A stretch of DNA of 6,221 bases from assembly GCA_946480525.1 (NCBI GenBank), contig CAMLLA010000259.1:1-6221 (forward strand), written 5' to 3'. The DNA is from an uncultured Asticcacaulis sp. (GTDB lineage Bacteria; Pseudomonadota; Alphaproteobacteria; Caulobacterales; Caulobacteraceae). This document shows positions 1 through 5,204 of this stretch, piece by piece (the first letter of the stretch is position 1; every line of letters begins with the position of its first letter). The notes below the pieces were generated by a model, which was not told the origin of the DNA, made no database searches, and was given only the letters and a program-made list of their open reading frames with translations. A program made the translations under genes and the position numbers.

Positions 1-1512
1 GCCGGCGCCTACACCCCGGCCTCGACCAGCTCGGCGACGCCGCACCTGGTGGCGACGGGCGAGATGCGCGCTGCCACCCTGTTCGCCATGGCGTGCGAGC
101 GTTCGGGCATCGTGACGCAGTTCCGTTCGGCCTATGAGATCGGTCTGATCGCGGACGGCGAACACCTCAATGCCAATCCCGTTTCCGTAAAACCGGAAGT
201 ATTGAAGGCCGATCTGGAACGCGTCGATTTGGTCGTGGTGCCGGGCTATGTCGCGGAAAACGCTGACGGTGAGCCGGTCCTGCTCGGCCGCGGCGGTTCC
301 GACCTGACCGCCGTCTATATCGCCAAGGCGTTGAGTGTCAGCGTCCGCCTGATCAAGGACGTCGATGCCGTCTACGATGCCGACCCGGCGACGGTTGGCG
401 ACTCCGCCAAACCTTATGAGAGCCTTGACTGGGCCGAAGCGATCAAGATCGCTTTCCCTGTGGTGCAGTCGAAAGCCATGCGTTACGCCGCCGATAACGG
501 TGTGACCGTTCAAGTCGCCGGCCTTGCCAAGGGCTATGAGACGGTGCTTGGCGGCCAGACCGCCTATCGCAAGAAGCCGGTCTTGAAGCGCAAGATACGC
601 ATCGCCGTCATGGGCGCGGGCGGCGTCGGTTCCAAATTTCTGGAAAGGTGCCTTGAGTGGTCCGACCTGATCGAGGTCGATCGCATCCTGGTGCGCGACG
701 CCGGTAAGCGCCGCGATCATCCGCTGGCGTCGAAGTTTACCTCGGATGCACGGACCTTTGCCCGTCCGGACGTTGATGTCTTCGTCGACATCGGCACCGG
801 CGTGTCGCCCTCGGCCGAACTCCTGGAAGGCTTCCTCAAGGCGGGCGTCAGCGTCACCAGCGCCAACAAGCAGGCGGTCGCGGCCGCCGGCGACAAGCTG
901 CGCGCTGCCGCCAAGGCATCGGGCGCGAAACTGACCTATTCCGCCAGCGTCGGTGGCGGTGCTCCGGTCATCGAAGCCCTGACCCGTGCGGTCAAGTCGC
1001 ACAAGATCAAGGCCTTCTGCGGCGTGCTCAACGGCACGTCCAATTTCGTCATCGACCAGGTCGAGTCGGGCAAGACGTTTGACGCCGCCATGGATGAGGC
1101 GCGTCGTCTGGGCTTCGCCGAACCGGACTCGACGGCGGATCTCGACGGCACCGATGTCGGCGCCAAGTTGAAACTCCTGCGTGAGATCGCCTATCCGGGT
1201 GAAACGCCCAAGCATATCGAGGTGGGCCAGATCACCGAAGAGTCGCTGGTCATTCCCGAAGGCAAGGGGCTGCGTTATGTCGCCCGCTGTTTCCGCACCG
1301 ACAATGGTTTGGATGCTTCCATGAAACTGGAAGTGCTCGACGCGGATCATTATCTTGTCGGGGCGCGCGGCGAACAGAACCGCGCCATTATCGAACTGGA
1401 TAACGGCGAGACCTGGTACGTGACGGGCAAGGGCGCCGGCGCATGGCCGACGTCCGAGGCCCTGCTGGCCGACGTGCTCCAGATCGCGCGCGAGCATCCG
1501 CTGCAACCCTGA
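1..1512 (+). CDS. thrA: Bifunctional aspartate kinase-homoserine dehydrogenase, 5'-truncated by the window edge, no ACT domain visible
   Basis: Two fused enzymes of the aspartate pathway: aspartate kinase (aspartate to aspartyl phosphate) and homoserine dehydrogenase (aspartate semialdehyde to homoserine), leading to Thr, Met and Lys; cytoplasmic. The frame is open from base 1 (503 residues visible) and the true start lies outside the window; the GTG at 49 is internal. Visible residues 1 to about 190 are the C-terminal half of the kinase: GRGGSD (286-303) and VYDADP (370-387), matching the GRxGSD and VYTxDPR motifs of aspartate kinases. A Rossmann motif GAGGVGS (613-633) opens the dehydrogenase. 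LNGTSN (1027-1044) and DLDGTDVGAK (1138-1167) follow; by family knowledge the last carries the catalytic Asp and Lys. The C-terminal GKGAGAWPTSEALLADV matches the end of the dehydrogenase catalytic domain. In E. coli ThrA, ACT domains lie between the two halves. Here the kinase runs into the dehydrogenase within about 15 residues, and none follows at the C terminus. The kinase motif GAxVLH reads VVQSKAM. Family assignment is firm; the symbol thrA is by analogy. Confidence 0.9.
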   Translation, partial: AGAYTPASTSSATPHLVATGEMRAATLFAMACERSGIVTQFRSAYEIGLIADGEHLNANPVSVKPEVLKADLERVDLVVVPGYVAENADGEPVLLGRGGSDLTAVYIAKALSVSVRLIKDVDAVYDADPATVGDSAKPYESLDWAEAIKIAFPVVQSKAMRYAADNGVTVQVAGLAKGYETVLGGQTAYRKKPVLKRKIRIAVMGAGGVGSKFLERCLEWSDLIEVDRILVRDAGKRRDHPLASKFTSDARTFARPDVDVFVDIGTGVSPSAELLEGFLKAGVSVTSANKQAVAAAGDKLRAAAKASGAKLTYSASVGGGAPVIEALTRAVKSHKIKAFCGVLNGTSNFVIDQVESGKTFDAAMDEARRLGFAEPDSTADLDGTDVGAKLKLLREIAYPGETPKHIEVGQITEESLVIPEGKGLRYVARCFRTDNGLDASMKLEVLDADHYLVGARGEQNRAIIELDNGETWYVTGKGAGAWPTSEALLADVLQIAREHPLQP

Positions 1513-1528
1513 CATCGAAGAGACCGGC

Positions 1529-2365
1529 ATGAATTATCGCCACGGATTTCACGCCGGCAATTTCGCGGACCTGGCAAAACATGCCGCGCTTCTGGCCTGG
1601 TTGCGGATGCTCAGGGCTGAAGGGGCGGCTGTACGCGTCGTCGACACCCACGCCGGCGCCGGCTTTTACGATCTATCCAATCCGGATTTCGCGCGCTCGA
1701 AGGAGGCTGAGGCCGGGATCAAGTACCTGCTGGGCAAGGACGTGCCCGACAGCCTGACACCTTTGGCCCAATACGTCCGCGCCAAGAACCAAGGGGCGGG
1801 CTTCAGGGACTATGTCGGCGTCTATCCGGGCTCGCCTGTGCTGGTGCTCGACCATGGCACTGCCGAAGACGCCTATGTCGGCTGCGAACTGCGCAGCGAC
1901 GATTTCACCCTCCTTCAGCATCGCATCGCACCGCGCGGCAAGGCCGTGCAGTCGGACGGCTATGCCAAGGCGGTCGAGCTTTCGGCCGATGGTGACACGC
2001 GTAGGCAGCTTTACCTGATCGATCCGCCGTTCGAACTTCCGGGCGACTACGCCGCTATCGTAACGACGCTGCGTGACGTGCTGACCAACCAGCCCGACGC
2101 CGGCGCCCTGGTTTGGCTGCCGCTCAAGGATCTGGAAACCTTCGACGGCTTCCTGCGCCACCTGGAGCGTGAACTGCCCGATATCGACGTTCTGGTAACC
2201 GAGCTGCGTCTGCGCGCTTTGTGGAACCCGATGAAGATGAATGGCTGCTGCCTGGTGGCCGTCAATGCACCACCAGAGTTTCAAGCCGTGGTTACCGCTA
2301 TTGGGCATGACGTCGTCGCTGTCTTCGGAGAAAAGACGGGCCTGGCCCGGACCTGGCTGCTTTAA
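1529..2365 (+). CDS. rlmJ: 23S rRNA (adenine-N6)-methyltransferase RlmJ
   Basis: SAM-dependent enzyme that in E. coli makes N6-methyladenine at A2030 of 23S rRNA; cytoplasmic. The 278-residue length fits the family (E. coli about 280). Seen in sequence: the family N-terminal signature YRHGFHAGNFADLAKH (residues 3-18, with the conserved Lys at 17), the SAM-binding segment VVDTHAGAGFY (37-47), YPGSP (99-103) and the catalytic DPPF (165-168; DPPY in E. coli). MNGCCLVAVNAPP (237-249) matches the conserved C-terminal strand region. The ATG at 1529 is chosen because the signature begins right after it. The upstream ribosome site is weak (GAAGAGA at 1516-1522). It lies 16 bases after the kinase-dehydrogenase stop on the same strand, so the two are probably co-transcribed, although their functions are unrelated. 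A long antisense open frame across it is a shadow. Confidence 0.95.
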   Translation: MNYRHGFHAGNFADLAKHAALLAWLRMLRAEGAAVRVVDTHAGAGFYDLSNPDFARSKEAEAGIKYLLGKDVPDSLTPLAQYVRAKNQGAGFRDYVGVYPGSPVLVLDHGTAEDAYVGCELRSDDFTLLQHRIAPRGKAVQSDGYAKAVELSADGDTRRQLYLIDPPFELPGDYAAIVTTLRDVLTNQPDAGALVWLPLKDLETFDGFLRHLERELPDIDVLVTELRLRALWNPMKMNGCCLVAVNAPPEFQAVVTAIGHDVVAVFGEKTGLARTWLL

Positions 2366-2370
2366 CGTCC

Positions 2371-2395
2371 TCGTGATTGGCCTTGTCGTGATTGG
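2371..2395. repeat. 10-bp direct repeat, two copies
   Basis: TCGTGATTGG occurs at 2371-2380 and again at 2386-2395, a 15-base period, immediately after the rlmJ stop and upstream of the next promoter. The second copy overlaps the loop and right arm of the inverted repeat at 2380-2402. It could be a local duplication or a tandem protein-binding site; the sequence alone does not tell. Confidence 0.6.
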
Positions 2396-2402
2396 ACAAG
2401 GC
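2380..2402. repeat. Perfect 8-bp inverted repeat after rlmJ: weak terminator or operator
   Basis: GCCTTGTC (2380-2387) and GACAAGGC (2395-2402) are exact reverse complements separated by a 7-base loop. It starts 15 bases after the rlmJ stop, so it could end the thrA-rlmJ transcript, but no T-run follows. The right arm overlaps the possible -35 box of the downstream gene, so an operator role is equally possible. The repeat itself is certain; the function is inferred. Confidence 0.6.
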
Positions 2403-2420
2403 GGCAATACATGTTATGCT
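2392..2420 (+). promoter_or_regulatory. Putative sigma70-type promoter for the Ala-rich/phasin-like gene
   Basis: TTGGAC (2392-2397) and TATGCT (2415-2420) are separated by 17 bases. The -10 box matches 4 of 6 and the -35 box 3 of 6 to consensus. The predicted start near 2427 gives a leader of about 23 bases containing the GAGG ribosome site. Placement between rlmJ and the next gene is sensible, but the -35 match is weak. Confidence 0.4.
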
Positions 2421-2431
2421 GCGACGCAACA
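2417..2431. promoter_or_regulatory. Near-perfect 15-bp palindrome, PhaR-like operator candidate
   Basis: TGCTGCG (2417-2423), central A, CGCAACA (2425-2431): the arms are complementary except at one position. It overlaps the possible -10 box and predicted transcription start, a classic repressor position. It has the TGC-N3-GCA form; PhaR, the repressor of phasin genes in alphaproteobacteria such as Paracoccus and Rhodobacter, binds sites of the type CTGC-N3/4-GCAG. Here the core is CTGC-GAC-GCAA. The palindrome is seen directly; the PhaR assignment is inference. Confidence 0.45.
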
Positions 2432-2439
2432 TTTATTGC

Positions 2440-2443
2440 GAGG
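2440..2443 (+). promoter_or_regulatory. Ribosome binding site that decides the start at 2450
   Basis: GAGG lies six bases before the ATG at 2450. The in-frame upstream ATG at 2411 has no comparable site and would place the promoter -10 box and palindrome inside the coding region, so 2450 is preferred. Confidence 0.65.
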
Positions 2444-2449
2444 CTGAAC

Positions 2450-3157
2450 ATGTCGACCTTCACCGATACGTCCGTACGCATTTCGCTGGCGACGCCGCAA
2501 GATATCCAAGATCTTTCGCAAAAAAGCCTGCACCTTTGGGTCGGTGCGACCTCGCCTTTGTGGGCGCCGTTCTGGGCGTCGGCGAGTTTCGGCGTCGGTT
2601 TGTGGGCGCTGGGGCAGGGGGCGGCACGGACATTGGGCGGTACGCTCTACGACAAGGATTTGCCGCTGGCGCTGAAATGGCCGGGATTTGAAGCCTTGCC
2701 CAAGTCCGTTGAGGCGCTGAACGCTTCCCTGGCGGGGGCAGCCGCGCATGCCGCCGTTGACGAGGTGGAAAAGGCCGAAGCTGTTGCCGCCGGAACGGCT
2801 GAATCCGTGGCCGATGCCGTTGAAACGGCGGCGGGGGCCTCCGCAGAGATTGCGCCCGAGCCGGCCCTGGTCGAGGAAACGCCAACCGCAGCGGTGGAAG
2901 CTGCATCGGTTGTAACGGACGCGGCAACCTCCGAAGCCGCGAAAATTTCGGCTGAATCGGCAAAGAAGGCGGCAGAGGCGACACTGGATCTGCTAGGGAG
3001 CCCATCAACGCCTGAGACGACAAAGCCGGCGCGTCAGATGCGGTCGCTTATCGATCCCGTAACGGAAAAGCCTGTTATTCCTGCCGTTGCGGAAGCCACG
3101 GCGGAAACGAAACCGCCCATGCCGAAGCCGGCTCCCCGCCGCCCGCGTAAAACCTAA
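2450..3157 (+). CDS. Ala-rich hypothetical protein, possibly phasin-like
   Basis: Not firmly recognised. 235 residues from the ATG at 2450. Three parts are visible. Residues 1-30 are polar. Residues 29-62 are rich in Trp, Ala and Gly (LWVGATSPLWAPFWASAS and onward) and could form an amphipathic or membrane-associating helix. From about 86 to 185 there is Ala/Glu-rich low-complexity helix with repeated AE/EA/AA pairs. The tail is Pro- and basic-rich, ending PKPAPRRPRKT. There is no signal peptide or catalytic motif. Phasins, which coat polyhydroxyalkanoate granules, are small Ala-rich helical proteins, and some carry basic Ala/Lys/Pro tails that bind DNA. The PhaR-like palindrome just upstream fits this idea. 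Alternatives are a polar or envelope scaffold protein or an unrelated low-complexity protein. The gene is real with fair confidence; the phasin reading is only a hypothesis. Its stop overlaps that of the convergent nuclease-fold gene by four bases. Confidence 0.75.
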   Translation: MSTFTDTSVRISLATPQDIQDLSQKSLHLWVGATSPLWAPFWASASFGVGLWALGQGAARTLGGTLYDKDLPLALKWPGFEALPKSVEALNASLAGAAAHAAVDEVEKAEAVAAGTAESVADAVETAAGASAEIAPEPALVEETPTAAVEAASVVTDAATSEAAKISAESAKKAAEATLDLLGSPSTPETTKPARQMRSLIDPVTEKPVIPAVAEATAETKPPMPKPAPRRPRKT

Positions 3158-3168
3158 GGCGCGGTTTT
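3149..3168. terminator. Weak bidirectional terminator candidate between convergent genes
   Basis: AAAACC (3149-3154) and GGTTTT (3163-3168) form a perfect 6-bp inverted repeat with an 8-base loop. It spans both overlapping stop codons of the convergent genes. The stem ends in A/T runs on either strand, so it could act in both directions, but it is short and partly coding for both proteins. Confidence 0.3.
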
Positions 3169-4110
3169 CGCCGGCTTGGTCGGCCGGATTTCGACATAGA
3201 CGGGACTGTGGTCTGAGCCGGTATAAGGGCCGACATCCCGGTTTGACAGCTCAAGGTCGCGACTGACCAGGACATTGTCGATACTGCCCCTGCCGAATGC
3301 CGGCAACACGGACGGCCACGTCCCCGCCAGTCCATAGGTAACAGACATGTTTCGCCGCTTCGCGAAGTCGCGAATGTGGGCGGCATAGGGTGAGGAATTG
3401 AAGTCGCCCACCAGGATCATCTTCGTTTCCGGAATGGGCTTGAGCCCGTCATAGAGATGGTCGAACTGGTAGGATTGAACACCGGTCGGCGTAAAGGGCC
3501 ACGGCCGGGTCAGGTGGGCGGCGACCAGGTTGATGCGGCCGTGCGGTGTGTTGACCGTCATCAGATAAGCGGCAAAGCCCCGGACGCGGGCCCTGGGCTT
3601 TGTCACGGGATATTTGGACGCCACCACCATATCGTTCAGGACGACGACGTACGGATACGACTCTTTCAGGACGTCGGACAAGGCTTCACGCTGACGGTTT
3701 GTAACCTCGACCAGTACGACGATGTCGGGCTGCTTCTTCGCGATCCACGGCAGGATTTTCTGCGGCACCGGATTGCGGACGAACATGTTGCTCCACATAA
3801 GCGTGATCGGCCTGGCGTCGGGGTCGACGGGAGCCCGGCCGGGCGCAGACTGCGGAACGATCGATACCAGCATGAGCGCGACGCCTATGCCGCCTATCGC
3901 CGCGATGGCGTAGCGCCGCAGGAGCAGGATGGCGATTGTCAGCACGATTGAGACGGTGAGGATGGCCTGTGTGAAGATATCGATGAGATACAACAGCCCG
4001 TCCGCCGGATTGACGAGACAGACGATGCCGGCGACCAGTATGGGCAGTGCAACCGCCACGCATACTGCGGATATGAATTTGCTAATGCGCACTGCCCCCG
4101 CCTTAACCAT
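3154..4110 (-). CDS. Membrane-anchored endonuclease/exonuclease/phosphatase (EEP) family protein
   Basis: 318 residues from the ATG at 4110. The N-terminal part has three hydrophobic segments, about 11-33, 39-64 and 67-86. By the positive-inside rule (basic N terminus, RR at 65-66) these put the C-terminal domain in the periplasm. Residues about 102-310 show the EEP metal-dependent fold: WSNMF (Asn108), PDIVVLVEV (metal-binding Glu135), AAHLTRPW (His199), LVGDFNSSP (Asp236, Asn238), SIDNVLVS (Asp278) and SDHSPVYVEI (Asp300, His301). All catalytic positions of the family appear present. Substrate is unknown: the fold covers DNases, lipid phosphatases and sphingomyelinases. The start is uncertain: GTG at 4092 has a better ribosome site (AAGG eight bases ahead) and would give 312 residues; a TTG at 4182 is unlikely. 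The gene is divergent from the DUF4112 gene and convergent with the Ala-rich gene. Confidence 0.88.
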   Translation of the reverse strand: MVKAGAVRISKFISAVCVAVALPILVAGIVCLVNPADGLLYLIDIFTQAILTVSIVLTIAILLLRRYAIAAIGGIGVALMLVSIVPQSAPGRAPVDPDARPITLMWSNMFVRNPVPQKILPWIAKKQPDIVVLVEVTNRQREALSDVLKESYPYVVVLNDMVVASKYPVTKPRARVRGFAAYLMTVNTPHGRINLVAAHLTRPWPFTPTGVQSYQFDHLYDGLKPIPETKMILVGDFNSSPYAAHIRDFAKRRNMSVTYGLAGTWPSVLPAFGRGSIDNVLVSRDLELSNRDVGPYTGSDHSPVYVEIRPTKPAKTAP

Positions 4111-4111
4111 G

Positions 4112-4137
4112 TTGACAAGGCCGCGCTTCGCGGCCTT
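4112..4137. repeat. Perfect 9-bp hairpin adjoining a TTGACA box in a divergent gap
   Basis: AAGGCCGCG (4117-4125), loop CTT, CGCGGCCTT (4129-4137): exact inverted repeat between the divergent EEP and DUF4112 genes. On the plus strand a perfect -35 hexamer TTGACA (4112-4117) abuts the left arm, so the hairpin would occupy the spacer of a promoter firing toward 4188. The -10 at the right distance (CTTACT, 4135-4140) is poor. On the minus strand the hairpin ends six bases before the EEP ATG and could fold in that mRNA leader. Possible roles are operator, translation control or a stray terminator-like repeat. Confidence 0.6.
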
Positions 4138-4187
4138 ACTCGCTCCGTCATCAAGGATAAAAGCTCTGACGCGGGGGAACAAGGCCG

Positions 4188-4697
4188 ATGTTTGCCAGGA
4201 CGCACGGAGACCTGCACAAAATTCGCGATTCGATTGACGGTATCAAACGGCTGTCCGACCGGGTCATAGGCATTGGCCCGCTCAGTATCATTGGGATCGA
4301 CGGCTTACTGGCGCTGCTGAACATCCCGATCGTGAGCACCGCCTATACGGTTTTCGCCGGCCTGTTTTTAATTATACAGGCGATGCGGGCCAGGGTTTCG
4401 CCGGGAACCTTAATTCTTTGCCTGATTATCTTGTTGATCGATAGCGGCATAACCTCCCTGGAAGAGATTGTCCGGCTCATTCCGTTCGCCGGCGTGGTAT
4501 TGGCCTGGGCGCCGGGCGTCGTCGACTTCCTGTTCCAGGGCCATCTGTATGCCGCCCACCTGATTCAGAAGGATATGGATAAAACGCACTACGTCGCGGG
4601 CTCTGAATCCGCCGCGCGTCAGTCGGGCGAACATCATGAGCATCTGGCCGACATGCGCGGCACCAAGGGCAAGAAGCGCCTGGTCTATCTCGGGTAA
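4188..4697 (+). CDS. DUF4112-type membrane protein of unknown function
   Basis: 169 residues from the ATG at 4188, with purine-rich GGGGGAA (4173-4179) and AAGG (4181-4184) ahead as possible ribosome sites. After a polar N terminus, residues 22-48 (LSDRVIGIGPLSIIGIDGLL and onward) resemble the DUF4112 opening, in which a Gly-rich loop and an Asp precede hydrophobic helices. Hydrophobic stretches lie at about 31-66, 72-87 and 93-114. The repeated pattern LIPFAGVVLAWAPGVVDFLF followed by a polar helix (119-132) also fits that family, whose helices end in an Asp-containing turn before an amphipathic segment. The tail (135-169) is polar, His-rich and basic. Predicted inner-membrane protein; no enzyme motif seen. 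DUF4112 has no established function that I know of. The assignment is from memory of the family pattern and needs a profile search. Confidence 0.75.
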   Translation: MFARTHGDLHKIRDSIDGIKRLSDRVIGIGPLSIIGIDGLLALLNIPIVSTAYTVFAGLFLIIQAMRARVSPGTLILCLIILLIDSGITSLEEIVRLIPFAGVVLAWAPGVVDFLFQGHLYAAHLIQKDMDKTHYVAGSESAARQSGEHHEHLADMRGTKGKKRLVYLG

Positions 4698-4718
4698 TTG
4701 ACGACGTTAGATAAGGGT

Positions 4719-4749
4719 CGGGCCCCGCATCGTTTCCGACGGGGGCCCG
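4719..4749. terminator. G+C-rich hairpin between convergent DUF4112 and tRNA-Thr genes
   Basis: CGGGCCCC (4719-4726) pairs perfectly with GGGGCCCG (4742-4749) across a 15-base loop. It lies 21 bases after the DUF4112 stop and one base beyond the tRNA 3' end, so it could terminate transcription from both sides. No T-run follows on either strand, so intrinsic termination would be atypical. Confidence 0.55.
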
Positions 4750-4750
4750 G

Positions 4751-4825
<75 letters not shown>

Positions 4826-4855
4826 GCGGCCCGCATCAGCGGTCCGAGGCGTGGG

Positions 4856-4883
4856 GCTATAGCCAAACTTTTCTGGAAGGCAA
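4856..4883 (-). promoter_or_regulatory. Promoter of tRNA-Thr
   Basis: On the minus strand, -35 TTGCCT (4883-4878) and -10 TATAGC (4861-4856) have a 16-base spacer, each matching consensus at 4 of 6. The next bases (CCCACGCC) are G+C-rich, as in the discriminators of stringently controlled stable-RNA promoters. The predicted start near 4849 leaves a leader of about 24 bases before the mature tRNA. Confidence 0.55.
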
Positions 4884-4937
4884 AGAGAAAAATCGCGCCG
4901 CTTGCATTTATCCGCCGCTTTTTTTATCGATGGCCTC

Positions 4938-5129
4938 ATGAGCGATCCGCAACAGCCAAAAGAGACCCGCCTGCACGGGGCCACGAGCAAAGGCCGTAAT
5001 GATGCCAGAGCTGCCGCGCTGGAAAAGGCGCTGCGCGATAACCTGCGCCGCCGCAAGGTCGCGGCCACGCCTGAGGGCAGATCGTCTCTTCACGAAAAAG
5101 GGAAAGAAAAGCCGAAAGACGGCGCATAA
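4938..5129 (+). CDS. Small basic conserved-type hypothetical protein upstream of murA
   Basis: 63 residues from the ATG at 4938. Very polar and basic, without hydrophobic segments or cysteines: a helix-prone centre with ARAAALEKALRDNLRRRKVAA (about residues 24-44) and a Lys/Glu-rich tail. Short proteins with an LRxNLRRRK-type helix are common in alphaproteobacteria and have no known function that I can name; nucleic-acid or ribosome contact is a guess from charge. No Shine-Dalgarno is evident. A possible TTGCAT (4902-4907) and a T/A-rich -10-like stretch at 4921-4928 would start transcription almost at the ATG, so a leaderless mRNA is possible. An in-frame TTG at 4902 is a less likely start. 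murA follows 75 bases later on the same strand. Confidence 0.7.
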   Translation: MSDPQQPKETRLHGATSKGRNDARAAALEKALRDNLRRRKVAATPEGRSSLHEKGKEKPKDGA

Positions 5130-5135
5130 AGGCTG

Positions 5136-5163
5136 TTGCACGCGCAATCAGCTCATGTAGAAC
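5136..5163 (+). promoter_or_regulatory. Tentative promoter for murA
   Basis: In the 75-base gap before murA, TTGCAC (5136-5141) and TAGAAC (5158-5163) lie 16 bases apart, matching consensus at 3 and 4 of 6. murA could instead be transcribed through from the small gene upstream. A short 5-bp inverted repeat (TCCGC/GCGGA, 5170-5184) lies in the presumed leader. Confidence 0.25.
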
Positions 5164-5204
5164 CCCCTTTCCGCACTTGGCGGATTCTGATTACGGACGC
5201 ATAA

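Noticed and set aside
1673..2407. Long minus-strand open frame (244 codons) opposite rlmJ
   Set aside because: The plus strand encodes a clear RlmJ with all motifs; the antisense frame is a GC-rich shadow with no recognisable domain.
2411..2449. ATG at 2411 as start of the Ala-rich protein
   Set aside because: No ribosome site, and it overlaps the candidate -10 box and palindrome; ATG 2450 has GAGG at good spacing.
2460..3023. Minus-strand open frame rich in Pro, Arg and Gln opposite the Ala-rich gene
   Set aside because: Composition is what an antisense read of Ala/Glu-rich GC-rich coding gives; no ribosome site or domain supports it.
3457..3951. Plus-strand open frame opposite the EEP gene
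   Set aside because: The minus-strand EEP protein has complete catalytic motifs here, so this is a shadow.
4108..4182. TTG at 4182 as start of the EEP gene, adding 24 residues
   Set aside because: It would place the perfect hairpin inside coding sequence and add a non-hydrophobic extension; ATG 4110 or GTG 4092 fit better.
5170..5184. Short inverted repeat TCCGC/GCGGA before murA as terminator or riboswitch
   Set aside because: Only five pairs, no T-run and no larger conserved fold seen; likely chance in GC-rich DNA.
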